From Erinaceus europaeus (Eukaryota; Chordata; Mammalia; Eulipotyphla; Erinaceidae), in contig NC_080179.1 in NCBI RefSeq assembly GCF_950295315.1, positions 72,952,674 to 73,016,673 on the forward strand: a stretch of DNA of 64,000 nucleotides. Reading direction: 5' to 3'. Numbering within the stretch: position 1 is the first letter of the stretch; every line of letters starts with the position of its first letter. The translations under genes and the position numbers were made by a program. The notes under the pieces are model-generated. The model had not been told where the DNA came from. It saw only the letters and a program-made list of their open reading frames with translations, and made no database searches. Positions 53,463 to 64,000 of this stretch are shown one piece after another.

Positions 53463-53600
53463 ATGTTAAATATAGCTCCGCAAGCAGCTCACTGATTAGA
53501 GTGTTAGACTTGGAAGCATGTCATCTAAGCACGTCAATTAAATATTTCAGAGTGATATTCTGACTCTCTCTTGTAAATATATTAAGGTTTTTAAAAAAGA
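53463..53600 (+). mobile_element. Degenerate tRNA-type SINE
   Basis: AGCAGCTCACTGATTAGAGTG, CTAAGCACGTCAATTAAAT and ACTCTCTCTTGTAAATATATT keep a SINE-like order. Confidence 0.4.
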
Positions 53601-53601
53601 C

Positions 53602-54312
53602 ATTAAATATTTTTTCAGAATGTGCTACACTATGAAGGAAAAGGCACACATTAACCCCCATTTCACATTAGGTTCAGCTGTTCTATGATAGCTTTTGTTT
53701 AATCAAAATTGCATGTAGCAAAATGATGCAAGCTCTAACTTTAAACAAAATAACCTTATCATTCCTAATACTGTTCGTACCTACTATTTTTTAAAAAATC
53801 TCTTTTCTTGTGCAGTAATATAAACTCAAAGGGATTACTGTATAAATGCCTTCTCCCACAACTTGCCATTTCTTTTTTCAGCTTGAGGGAAATAGAGACA
53901 AAGGATCATTTGACAAGAGTAGAATTGAGATAATTAATAGGCTTGGATACTTTGTCATCATCATAAGCATTGTGAAGAATTTAAAAACAACAGATCATCA
54001 TAAATATTCCCTTTGCAACATTATTTCTTTGCTCGTTAAAATATAATGCAGAATAAAAGTTTAATCAAGACTGTGGCTCTCCATGAAAAAAAAATATAAT
54101 GTCAGCCTTTGAAAATGGGAAAAGCATGGAACAACAATTTGTAAAGATTATCTCTTGAAATAATCTGTACTTCAGAGCCTATTAATTAAATAGTTATTAA
54201 CTTAGAAACTTCCCTATACTTCTGTGCAAAACATTCTTAGTTTGAAATGTTTTTATAATAGGAACTGTTATGAAAATAAGTAAATTTGAAGAAAATTAAA
54301 GATACAATTTAG
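53602..54312. other. Repeat-poor intronic DNA
   Basis: AT-rich. A 66-codon frame at 53846-54046 is not supported by any family resemblance. Confidence 0.4.
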
Positions 54313-54459
54313 TCTTTTAAAAATAATTTATTTATTCATGAGAAAGATAGGAGAAGATAAAGATCCAGACATAACTCTGCTACATGTGCTGCCAGGGATC
54401 ACACTCAGGAACTCATGGTTGAGAATCCAGTGCTTTATCCACTGTGCCACCTCCCAGAC
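54313..54459 (-). mobile_element. SINE, type D
   Basis: TTTATTCATGAGAAAGATAGG, CTCTGCTACATGTGCTGCC, GGATCACACTCAGGAACTC, TTTATCCACTGTGCCACCTCC. Its internal words differ from types A-C. Confidence 0.72.
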
Positions 54460-54534
54460 CACTACAATGTAATCATCATACAATTAATGTTTTGATTCAA
54501 AATGATGCCTGTTTTTTATCAATGATTAGTTTTT

Positions 54535-55795
54535 GTTTTTGTTGTTATTTGATTTTTTATTTTATTAGTGATTTAATATTGATTTACAAAATCGGGTGGG
54601 GGTAGATAGCATTGGTTAGGCAAACAGAGCCTCATGCCTGAGGCTCTGAATTCCTAGGTTCAATCCCCCACACCACTATAAGCCAGAGCTGATCAGTGCT
54701 CTGGTTAAAAAAAACTAAAAATTAAAAAAAATTATTAAAATAAGGGTACAATTCCCCATGGATCCCACTTCTGGAGTTCTCTGTCCCTATTCCCTCCGTT
54801 GGAAACTGCGGTAGTTCTCCCAAGGACCCAGATATAGATCGACTATTATTTCTATATGATCCATCCATGATCATATATATTTGTCCATCTTATTCTGTAA
54901 TCCTGCATTCTCTTTTAGGTCATACCTACACCTAGTACTGCTTCCGAACGACCTTCCTTTTTTTTTTTTTTTTCCTAATCTCTCTCTGGGTTCTGATGGA
55001 ATTGAAGTTCAGAACCCTCTGGTTATTGTCCCCTAATTTTTCTCCCCATCCAGGAGTATGGACCAGAAGTCTTTATGGTGTGCAGGAGGTGTAAGGTGTG
55101 CCTTCTGTAATTGCTTCTCCACTGGACATGGACATTTTCAGGTTGATCCATACTCCCAGTATGTTTCTGTCTGTCCCTAGTGGGATAGGACTCTGGGGAG
55201 GTGAGGTTCCAGGACACATTGGTAAAGCCGTCTGCCAAGGGAAATAGGATGGAATGATAATAACACCTGAAACTTGGTGGCTGAAGGGCAGTAAGATATA
55301 AAGCATGATTTCTTTGTGTCACTAGTTTGAGTAGCTAGAGTGACTGAGGGAAGTGAAGTAGAGGAGAGGAGGGTTTTTAGGCCTAAGTAGTAAATATTTG
55401 GTTGAAGAGACAATTTATGGTGCCTTCGCTAGGCCTTTCTGCTAGATTGCCGAGTTTACTAGGTCTGCGTCTAATCACAGGGGACTGAATATTAAGCACT
55501 TTTAGTCTGAGGCTTAGAGTTGTCCATAACTTATGGGAAAGTGTTTACATGTGCCGAGTCCTCTAGTTTGATTAGAGAATGCATCATCTGAAGTGGAACT
55601 AGGTAGCCCCATGTGTTAGAAGAAGTCTCACCAGATTATTGGAGTTGGAAGGTAGACATCTCAGGCTTGGCTTTTCTGGATATAATCTAAAGTGAAAAGG
55701 CAGTGGCAGCATAACGCAGCATGGTGGCACTGGTTGCACTGATTTAGTTGAGGTCAGTAGAGGCAACGGGGCAAGGGGAGAAGCATCAAGAAATA
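54535..55795 (-). mobile_element. L1 3' UTR, interrupted by a SINE
   Basis: Reversed 3' UTR: CAATTCCCCATGGATCCCAC, GGTGTAAGGTGTGCCTTCTG, CCATACTCCCAGTATGTTTC, GGACACATTGGTAAAGCCG. It is older than the 6589 and 58891 copies, to which it aligns with many gaps. Confidence 0.8.
54594..54720 (+). mobile_element. SINE, type C, nested in L1
   Basis: GTAGATAGCATTGGTTAGGC, CCTCATGCCTGAGGCTCTG, CTAGGTTCAATCCCCCACACC and AAGCCAGAGCTGATCAGTGC. The L1 reads on across it: TTACAAAAT before and AAAATAAGGGTAC after. Confidence 0.85.
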
Positions 55796-55799
55796 TAAG

Positions 55800-56005
55800 C
55801 AGGGGGGCAGGTGGTGGTGCACCCGGTTGAGCGCACATATTACAATGGGCAAGGACCCAGGTTTGAGCACCCAGTCCTCACCTGCAGGGGGAAAGCTTTG
55901 CGAGTGTTGAAGCAGTGCTGCAAGTGTCTCTCTCTCTCTCCCTCTCTCCCTCTCTATTACAACAAAGATAATAAAAAATTGAAAAAAAATAAATATAAAC
56001 AAAGT
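55800..56005 (+). mobile_element. SINE, type A, well preserved
   Basis: GGGGGGCAGGTGGTGGTGCAC, TTGAGCGCACATATTACAATG, CCTGCAGGGGGAAAGCTTTG, GAAGCAGTGCTGCAAGTGTC, CT-rich part and A-rich tail. Confidence 0.88.
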
Positions 56006-56009
56006 CCCA

Positions 56010-56509
56010 GAGGTTCCAAGATTGAGAGAAATATGGATTAAAAAAAAATGAGGAAATTTCCTTGAAATCGTAGAACTGAAGAAGGCAATAGGCAATTATT
56101 ATAACCGAGTAACTTGGGAACTTGGTTTTCTTGGAAAATCCCATGGTTAGGATTTACTGTACTAAACTTGACCTCACCATGCTTCATATCACTTAACACT
56201 ATCTACAGATCAGATAACTATACCTTAGATGCTGACAGGACCAGCTGATTCTGACCTATCTGGTCTAAGGTTGTAGCTACCTTAGTATTTAAAAAAAATT
56301 ATTTTTAGAAATGCTTTAACAATTTAAGCCTAGTGTCAGAATTCAGTTAGTTTACAAATTTGAAACATTAAATGCTTAGGTTAAAGGAATATACACTGAA
56401 GACTGAAATCTAAACAGTTCAAGACCTTGAAACATTCCACTATTTTTCCCTTGATATGTTGAATAAATAATTACTTATAAGATCATAAAGTAATAGGAGT
56501 GTGAGTTGA
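56010..56509. other. Unassigned intronic DNA
   Basis: Nothing recognised. Confidence 0.4.
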
Positions 56510-56640
56510 CATTGTTCCTACCACCAAAAGTTTTGAAAGCTCATCTGTAGCTTGTTTGGTGCTGGGGGTTGAATCTGAAACCTTGGTGCTTCAGAAAAAA
56601 AAATCTCATTGCAAAAACCACTGTTACTTCCCTTGCCAAA
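56510..56640 (-). mobile_element. Degenerate SINE, type C
   Basis: TTTGGTGCTGGGGGTTGAATC and GAAACCTTGGTGCTTCAG with a damaged head near CAAAAACCACTGTTAC. Confidence 0.5.
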
Positions 56641-56805
56641 AGTTTTATTTTATCTATTACATATCTGAGAGACAGAGTTTCCCCTGAGAGAGGAACAGAA
56701 GAGGTAAGCTGAAAGACCACCCGGGCACAAGTGTTGTTGGGACTGAATCAGGAACTTCAGACGCACGTGTATGATGCTCTGCCTGTTCAGCCATTTTCCC
56801 CAGAC
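56641..56805 (-). mobile_element. SINE, type D-like
   Basis: TTTTATCTATTACATATCTGAG, GAGACAGAGTTTCCCC, GGGACTGAATCAGGAACTTC and GCTCTGCCTGTTCAGCCATT. Confidence 0.5.
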
Positions 56806-56934
56806 ACAGTAATCTATCAGTCTATGGGAGCTGGTCTCAACAGTGAAAACTAACTTGAAATACCTTTAAAAAAACTAAAATCACAAACTTCTAGCTACTA
56901 GAATAACCTGGTAGCTGCATCATACTGGAAAAGT

Positions 56935-57130
56935 GGGAAAGGGTGAAACTGATAAATAAATAACCTGTCCTTTTAGGAGCAGCCCTGGGTTCAAACCTTT
57001 CTGACATGACAGTACCATGTATGGTGCCAGGGAACTCAGGGGTTGGTAGGACAGTGCCGGTGTGCTTCTCTGTTGTGCCCATCTGTCTGTCTCTCTCTAT
57101 CCTTCATAACTGCTCTAAAATATAATACTA
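56935..57130 (+). mobile_element. Possible degenerate SINE
   Basis: GGAGCAGCCCTGGGTTCAAAC and a later CTGTCTGTCTCTCTCTATCC are SINE-like, but the middle does not fit any type here. Confidence 0.3.
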
Positions 57131-57139
57131 GATGTTGAA

Positions 57140-57638
57140 AAAAAATTGCCCTGGGGAAGATCTTAGAGTTGTGGTGTTCAACATACATGGCAACCTCCCC
57201 CTCCTCCTCTTACTCCTCCTCTCTGTCTTCCTCTTCCTTCATGGCAAAAAGACACGTGTTGTGTTAGGGTTAATAAGTAAGTAATGAGCTAGCAAAACAG
57301 GCCTTGATACTGGATTACATGGAATGATCACATTTCCCAAGAGCATCTGTGCTGACACCTTGACTCAGTGATACCACTTTCAACCTGTCCCAGTCACAAA
57401 GCCCTTTAAAATGTGAACTGCCTAATCATGAATGATGGGGGTTGGGGCTGAAAGGCATTCTCCAAGAGAGAAACTGCCACCCTGGTTTTCACCTATCTTC
57501 TCGGTGTGAGACCATCTTACCTTTGGGTGGGGGTGGTTGTTGGTTGTTGGTCTTCTTTCTGTCTCTGTGCTTTTAAGATATTTGGGCTTAAAGATATTGG
57601 GGTTCAGGGACTAAAGTTAAAAATATAATGATTCTCAG
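57140..57638. other. Unassigned intronic DNA
   Basis: Has a short CCTCCTC patch near 57195-57235; nothing else recognised. Confidence 0.4.
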
Positions 57639-57830
57639 GGGCCGGGTGGTGGTTCCTTGGTTGAGAGCACAAGTTACAATGGATAAGGACCCAAGTTTGA
57701 GCCCCAGTTCCCACATGCAGGGAGAAAGCTTCCCTAGTGATGAAGCAGTGCTGCAGATGTTTCTCTGTCTCTGTCCCCCGTTCTCGATTTCTGGATGTCT
57801 GTATCCAATAAGTAAATGAAGATAATAATT
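57639..57830 (+). mobile_element. SINE, type A
   Basis: GGGGCCGGGTGGTGGTTCC, GACCCAAGTTTGAGCCCCAG, GGGAGAAAGCTTCCCTAGTG, GAAGCAGTGCTGCAGATG, CT-rich part and AATAAGTAAATG tail. Confidence 0.87.
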
Positions 57831-58849
57831 TTGTTAATTACTCTCTTCTTTCTGTACTTCCAACGTCAGTATTATGAAATTCACACTGTTTACTTTTTCA
57901 TAAGTGAATCTTGCTTGCTCACATTTACCAAATGGAGAGTCTGCTTATCTTAATCAGTACCCCAATCTTCGGAAAATAATCTCCAGTGAAGGGCAAGGAC
58001 TCAGTATTATTATTATTATTATTGTTATTATTTACTCTTCTGCTTTTCTTCGTGAAAGAGATCAGAGTTCTGTAGACAAATTCCCCAGGAAGGCTTCATT
58101 AAGGATGAAACTCATTTAGCTTGAACAAATAGACTAGTAGCTATATATGTTCTTCCTGTGGGATGTCTATTGAGTTGGGATGCAGCTGCAGTAGGCTCCA
58201 TAATTTAGTTTCTCTCATGGAAAATATTTCAGGTAATTGCCTCTCGGATTCAGTATTCAAAATTTATGCTCTTACACTTGGCTGCCAGTCCAGGCACAGG
58301 ATGTGTTCATCTTTTCACACTCTCTTACTTCAGCACAGGATGCCCTTGTCCTTCCTTCATCTGAAAAATATATAAATAAAATGCCTTCAAGATCCTGTTT
58401 GGCTACTGTTTTGCTTGCTGAATCTTCTCTCTTGGTATTTTACCTGAATCCCTCAAATAGAATTTACAATTGTGTGCTTTTGTTTACATGTGTACCTCAA
58501 TGAGTATCTGAAGTACAGAGACTTTGAATTTTTTTCATTTGTCTTTGCCCAGTACCTGGTGCAAATGTCCCCCTATCCATGTACAGAATAATGAGCCAGT
58601 GGTAAATACACGAGTGGCTGAGCAAATGAATGTAGATAGTATTTGCTTATTCAAACAAATCTGAGCACTACTGCAGTGGGCTAGTTTGAAGACTTCAAAG
58701 GGTACCCTAAGTTTTGCCGTGGAATATAGATTTCTTCAGAAAATCCACCTAAGGCAGAGTGTGGGCTTGATACCAGAAATGAGGAAAAAAAAAAGCCTGA
58801 CTCCAAGTTTTATAAGGAATAGAAAATCTATTTAGATAAGGAAAGGAGA
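57831..58849. other. Repeat-poor intronic DNA
   Basis: Contains an (ATT)n run at about 58001-58030. Two 70-90-codon frames here are not gene-like. Confidence 0.42.
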
Positions 58850-58878
58850 AAAGATAACAAATGAGGGCTTGAACATGA

Positions 58879-58890
58879 GACCAGGTTTTA
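58879..58890 (+). repeat. L1 target-site duplication, left copy
   Basis: GACCAGGTTTTA, repeated exactly at 60218-60229. Confidence 0.92.
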
Positions 58891-60217
58891 TTTATTTATT
58901 TATTTTTCTTAATTTATTTTTTATTTAAGAAAGGATAAATTAACAAAACCATAGGGTAGAAGGAGTACAACTCCACACAATTCCCACCACCCAATCTCCA
59001 TATCCCCTCCCCTCCCCTGATAGCTTTCCCATTCTCTATCCCTCTGGGAGCATGGACCCAGAGTTGTTGTGGGTTGCAGAAGGTGGAAGGTCTGACTTCT
59101 GTAATTGCTTCCCCGCTGAACATGGATGTTGACTGGTCAGTCCATACTCCCAGTCTGCCTCTCTCTTTCCCTAGTAGGGTGGGTCTCTGGGGAAGTGGAG
59201 CTCTAGGACACATTGGTGGGGTCTTCAGTTCAGGGAAGCCTGGCTGGCATCCTGATGGCATATGGAACCTGGTGGCTGAAAAGAGAGTTAACATACAAAG
59301 CCAAACAAATTGTTGAGCAATCATGGACCCAAAGGTTGGAATAGTGGAGAGGAAGTGTTGGGGGGGGGGGGGGTGCTCACTGCAAACTCTAGTGTACTTC
59401 TGCTTTCAGGTATATATATTGCACTTGTTTATGGATACGTGTGAACATATGCTCTCTTACACAGAACCTGGTCTATATCTAAGTTTTGGAACTTTGTTAG
59501 AAAGTGATCCACCTGGGATGGAATTAGAGAATGCTATGAAAGGAAAGGTCTCACCCGAGTAATGAAGCTGAAGGGTTGTCCTTCCATACCTGAAGTCTCT
59601 GGACACAGTCTGAGCTGAAGCATGTTGCAGTGGCAATTGTTGCGTTGATTAGATTGCGATCGGCAGATGCAATATTATTCAATATGGATTGGGAGAGGCA
59701 TGTGGGAAAGTGGGCCCTATCCTAAGGTTCCAGGACTGGGGGAAATATAGGCTCTATAGTGGAGATGTGAGGTTCCTGCTCTCTTAGGTTTCAAAAAGAC
59801 AATGGATAGTTAATGTTATCATCACATTATTTGGTAATTGGGTTAACTTTGAAAAGTCCTTTTGTTAGGGTTTGCTGTAGAGTACCCAGTATCTTGTAAA
59901 TAGCTGTGGCACTGGTTGCTTCTGATCTACTTGGTCTAGGCTTTTGAGAGAGTCTGTATATCAAATACACAGCCTATATATTGAAAAGATTCAGTTTGTG
60001 TTTTGAAAAACTTCGAGACATACAATTAATTTTCCCCCTCTAATATTAATTAACTAGTGATTTATATGACTACACTTTACTAGGAGTGTACATAGACACC
60101 ATTCCCACCACCAAAAGACTGTGTCACATCCCACCCACCCACCCCCAACCCCCACCAGCCTTGGAAGCTGCATGTCTACCCCTCACCACAGGGTTCTACT
60201 TTGGTGCCCTACTTTGG
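58891..60217 (-). mobile_element. 5'-truncated L1, ~1.3 kb of 3' UTR
   Basis: Minus-strand 3' UTR ending in poly-A at 58891. Shared words with 6589-7880 include AACATACAAAGCCAAACAAA, TGGTAATTGGGTTAACTTTG and GGAAGCTGCATGTCTACCCC, in the same order. An exact 12-bp duplication brackets it. A run of ~14 G at 59359-59372 replaces AGGAGGG in the other copy. Confidence 0.93.
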
Positions 60218-60229
60218 GACCAGGTTTTA
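60218..60229 (+). repeat. L1 target-site duplication, right copy
   Basis: Exact match to 58879-58890. Confidence 0.92.
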
Positions 60230-60365
60230 GTCCCTGGTCCCCACCTGCTGGGGAAGCTTCATGAACATTGAAGCCAGTACCATAGGTTTCCTGTTCTGTT
60301 TCCTCTCCCCCTCTCAATTTCTCTCTGTCCTATCAAATAAATAATAAAGTTGAAAATATTAAAAA

Positions 60366-62751
60366 GAATAAAGGATTGAGTAGGAATCTTATAGCGTTAT
60401 GTATATCCTTTAGAAAGTTAGAACAGTCAGGAAGTAAGTGTAGCCTGAGGTAAAAGGATTCCAGGTTTATGAAAGTTCATCCAACCCTCATCATCTGTGT
60501 GGGCTAGTTCAGTCCCTATGATTTGTACAGGTGAAGGTGGGTATGTCACAGGAGACAGTCTTAGGGCAGCCATATTGGGTGTTATGGAAAAAAGTACAAG
60601 GACATTGGCTTAAAAGCGATGCGTGAATGAGGAAATGTATCTTCCTAAGGAAACCTGCTTGTTTATAGTTGTTAAGCCTAGTGAGGAAGAAATCTGCTTT
60701 TTGCATACCTCAGAACAATGTATTTTAATCACTTTGAATTTAATAGTGCCTCAATCTACTTACTTAAAAACAAAACAAAGCAAAACTCTTATGTATAAGA
60801 TCCAACCCAAATAAAATAATAGACAGTGAGTGGCTCTTCTCTGAGACATGTCACCTTGTACCTCTATTCTTTGCTGGTGATACTTTATATATATATTTTG
60901 TTTCTTGACCTTTCTTCTCCAGAGTCTCCTAGCTAGCTAGATTACCACATTATCATGCAAGAGTCCTAGCAGAGGGGAATACCATGGCCCCAGAGGAAGA
61001 TCCCCAAAGGATAGAGAAGTACCATTATAACTTTTCCTCTCCCTTAGAGTGTGTCTCTCTTTTCAACTTGTCTCTCTATCTTTTATCTAAATTTTAAAAG
61101 AATAGAAAAAGAAACAAACACAAAAAAAGATTAAGAAGTGGTAGAGTCATGAAGATGCACAGCCTGAGAGCTATGAAGAAATGAGACAAATTATGAAAAT
61201 AAATTAATTCAAACTCAAGAGCAAATGCTGAAAATTCAGTAGTGTTCTTCTCTAACAGCAAAAAGAAAGTAATAAAAAGTAAGAAATCAGCTTACTAATG
61301 TGTGTTTTGTAAGTGTTTTTTTTTTTTTTTTGTGGGGAAATAAAAAGCAGAGATGTGGTTATTGTCCACTCTTGCCAGTTCTCCTGCCTCAAGACTGTTT
61401 TTCTTAATTCTTTTGAAGCAGAACTCTAATAACTCCATTTTCAATGCTTCTATTGATTTGTTCATACCTTGTCTTTAAAATGTTCCATTTCTTTGAAATG
61501 ATCTCGTTGAGTCAGATTTACCCCCATAAAATCAGAAAATATTTCCCTTTATTCCTCCTAAATTATTTGGTTTTGTAATTAACTTCACAGTAGATATTAA
61601 TAGAAGAAAATGTTTAATTCTATGCATTGAGGACCCTGAAGATATGATATTCAAATCAGTAATGAAAGAAAGCATCTTTTTTACCTTTTGGACATAGTCA
61701 CAATGAAATTATAAGCAATTGAACAAGGGTTTGGGCTTGAGATAATGAATTAGCGAAGGAATAGCTTGATTTGTTTTTACAGCCTTAAATTCCATAACTC
61801 TCCTCGTAAGAATATCTTTTATCCTTCTGTTATACTGTAGGTACATTTCCATAGAGTGTGAAAACATAACTGCAGTTTAAATAAAATGTTCATTTATATA
61901 GTAACTATGTATTCCTTTGGTACTTGACTGAAGAGGTTTTCTGTGTAACACAGTCAGTTGAATCAATGACTTGAAATTTAAATTGAGCCTTGTTGTCTCA
62001 CAAATGAGCCAGGAGCCAAGAATATCCCTGATCAGAGTACAGCAGTTATCACCCTACCCAGTGTCTCTAATTCCCCTGCATAAGTAAATGATGGTCTTGA
62101 TGGTCTTTGGGTTGGCAGGCTGGAATTTATTTGACATATATTTGTTGTTATATATATATATTTTATATATATATTTGTTTTGTTTGTTAGTTTGTTACAA
62201 GTTTATAAGATTACAATGTATAGTTCCACATCACACCCAAATTAGTAATTAGACTTCAAATTAGTAATCAGATTGAATTTTAACAGTGGACTCAAATTGA
62301 TAATACATTTCTGATAACGACTTGATCTTTGAAATATTAAATCTCCTAAAAGCTTAGACCAGGGAGAACAAAAGCAACTGGTGGTGTTCCTTTATAAGAT
62401 GCAGCTTTAAGTAAACAGCATAAAAGGACATAAATTGTGGCAGGTCTTGTATGCTACAGCAAATCCTAACAATGGGATTTTCAGAGTTAACCCAGTTGCC
62501 AAATGATTTGGTTATAGCTATAACTAACTATTGCTTTATTAAACCCTAAGACAGCAGGAACCCTCCCCTTTCTCTATAAAGCTTACATTTCTCTTAGTCC
62601 TGAAACCTCTATTGGCAAAGGCTCAATTTCCTGCATGCTTCTCCCAATTCATACCAACTGATACTGCCCCTGCTGATCTCAGCCTAATCAATGCAACCAT
62701 TTCTGTCTTACAGAACTCCTTAAGTTCTTTTTTGATGGTACACTTTTTAAA
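60366..62751. other. Repeat-poor intronic DNA
   Basis: About 2.4 kb with a poly-T at 61317-61331 and a (TA)n run at 62150-62174. No transposon or exon recognised. Confidence 0.45.
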
Positions 62752-63039
62752 AAAAATATTTATTTATTTATTTATTCCTTTTTTGTTGCCCTTGCTGTTT
62801 TATTGTTGTAGTTATTACTGTTGTCTGTCTTCCTTGTTGGATAGGACAGAGAGAAATGGAGAGAGGAGGGGAAGACAGAGAGGGGGAGAGAAAGACAGAT
62901 ACCTGCAGACCTGCTTCACCGCTTGTAAAGCGACTCCCCTGCAGGTGGGGAGCCGGGGGGCTCGAACCGGGATCCTTACGCGAGTCCTTGCACTATGCGC
63001 CACCTGCGCTTAACCCGCTGTGCTACCGCCCGACTCCCG
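62752..63039 (-). mobile_element. Full-length SINE, type B
   Basis: (ATTT)n end, TTTTTTGTTGCCCTTGCTG, GGACAGAGAGAAATGGAGAG, GACTCCCCTGCAGGTGGGG, and an intact head with B box complement GGCTCGAACCGG and A box complement CCCGCTGTGCTACCGCC. Near-identical GATGGTACACTTTTT / GATAGTACACTTCTT flank it. Confidence 0.93.
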
Positions 63040-63099
63040 ATAGTACACTTCTTGACAAACCTCAAAACCTAGAAATAGACCAGGGCCCATGAGATGGGG

Positions 63100-63710
63100 C
63101 ATAAGTATATATATATAAATATATATCCAGGAGTTGGGGAAAAACATATACCTTAAAGCAAAAGTGCATAGTAGTTTTTAGGGGAGTTAGTAAATGTAGC
63201 AAGTAAACAGAATGACCTAAAAAGATACCATAAAGTAGCTGATCAAATAGTTTCTACTTAGACCTAGATACCCTCCTCACTTACTTTCTATTGCACATAC
63301 CTCAGTTGCTCCAAAGCTAACCCTGTCAGACAAAGTAAGGACTACAGAAGCTGAATCAGGGCAAGAGACTGGCACACTTTAGTGACGACTCTTTAGTCAC
63401 TATCAGGCCACCCCATCACCTGGGGCCCTACTTAGGGAGTCCCAGGATTCCCACACAGACATGATAGGCCTAGACCTCTAACAGATCCCTCTCAGTGACA
63501 GACCACTGTCACTGGTCATCTCCATCCGGAATAACATAATGGACCCCTATGTGGGCCCCTATTGGACCTGGCCCTCAGTGTGAATCAACAATGGTAGAGG
63601 GAATGTTCCATTCTCTGAGGGGAGGTTGGATAGCACACTCTGCCTATCACCGGAGGATGATGGCTCCTGAAATTGGTGCAGCTAGTTCTATATGCAGGTG
63701 AAATTCAATT
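63100..63710 (+). mobile_element. L1 3'-UTR piece
   Basis: TTTCTACTTAGACCTAGATACC, TCAGGCCACCCCATCACCTG and GATTCCCACACAGACATGAT match, on the opposite strand, the 3' UTR at 24150-24480. It also matches 12315 onward. Start and end are approximate. Confidence 0.7.
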
Positions 63711-64000
63711 AACCACTATTCTTTTAACCACTGCTATTCATAGTACTTAGTTCTTTGGCAGAGAGAGAGAGAGAACTACATTCCATCAGATACATGCTCT
63801 TTTATCATCATGGCTTATGTTACTCATTTTACCACCCCCAGTAGTGTTTAATAAATTAATGTGCCAAACTCATACTAAATGGGTACGTATTTTAGAAAAA
63901 CATAGATTTAGAGTTAAAGTAAGTATAAGGAAAAATTCAAGTAATTAAGTCATCAATGAATTGCTTATTTTCTTTTTGCTTATTTTTATCATTTAGTTCA
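63711..64000. other. Unassigned intronic DNA
   Basis: AT-rich with a short GAGAGA run near 63762; nothing else recognised. Confidence 0.4.

Larger units (their letters stand above)
58850..60365 (+). mobile_element. SINE, type A, split by an L1
   Basis: The left piece (58850-58890, GGGCTTGAACATGAGACCAGG) and the right piece (60230-60365, TCCCTGGTCCCCACCTGCTG, GGGAAGCTTCATGAAC, AAATAAATAATAAAG tail) are parted by the L1. The left piece is poorly preserved. Confidence 0.65.
29855..64000 (+). other. GALNT13: Downstream GALNT13 intron (partial)
   Basis: The sequence after the exon shows no further catalytic-domain or ricin-type lectin-domain exon that I could recognise, so it is read as intronic. 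Its 3' end lies beyond the window. Confidence 0.65.

Noticed and set aside
58163..58503. Possible downstream GALNT13 exon near GGAAAATATTTCAG|GTAATT
   Set aside because: The donor-like string exists but no frame beside it resembles the catalytic or lectin domain.

Overview
The window is mammalian nuclear DNA. It is AT-rich, full of interspersed repeats, and contains no bacterial-type gene organisation. The dominant repeats are tRNA-derived SINEs whose body (a tRNA-like head, then CACCTGCAGGGG..., a CT-rich segment ending TTTCTCTCTGTCC, and a CAA/A-rich tail) I recognise as typical of hedgehogs. My best guess for the source is therefore Erinaceus or a close relative. That identification comes from memory of the repeat family, not from a search.

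One protein-coding exon is clear. It lies at 29674-29854 on the + strand, is flanked by good splice sites, and encodes 60 codons plus one base of a polypeptide N-acetylgalactosaminyltransferase. Residues that differ between paralogues fit GALNT13 better than GALNT1. GALNT13 is a very large gene with long introns, so I read the rest of the window as two partial introns: 1-29673 upstream and 29855-64000 downstream. I recognised no second exon, RNA gene or intact unrelated gene.

The introns are layered with transposable elements. At least four SINE types are present. Type A carries the motif AAGCTTCACGAGTGGTGAAGC. Type B carries CAGGTGGTGAAGCAGGTCTGC; some copies have a further ~75-bp 3' module ending AATAACCCTGGAGG. 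Type C has the head ATAGCATAATGGTTATGCAAA. Type D is a shorter, older form. L1 is present mainly as 3'-UTR pieces of two unlike kinds, plus ORF2 and ORF1-like fragments. Two L1 insertions have their 5' parts inverted, the mark of twin priming. Target-site duplications and interrupted copies allow the order of several insertions to be read directly.

Endogenous retrovirus material is abundant. The most complete piece is a small minus-strand provirus at 45880-48376 with paired LTRs, a lysine-tRNA primer-binding site, a polypurine tract and a 6-bp target duplication, but only ~1.56 kb of internal sequence and no recognisable gag, pol or env. It has an open reading frame of 256 codons just after the primer-binding site. 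Other LTRs lie near 11.7, 13.6, 18.8, 19.9, 26.8, 43.7, 49.3 (with another LTR nested at 49.6) and 51.0 kb. Long microsatellites are common, including a ~550-bp pyrimidine tract at 31470-32020 about 1.6 kb downstream of the exon. Repeat-poor stretches (notably 14.1-15.5, 20.5-21.7, 32.7-35.3, 37.2-39.1, 60.4-62.7 kb) are where conserved intronic elements, if any, would be sought.
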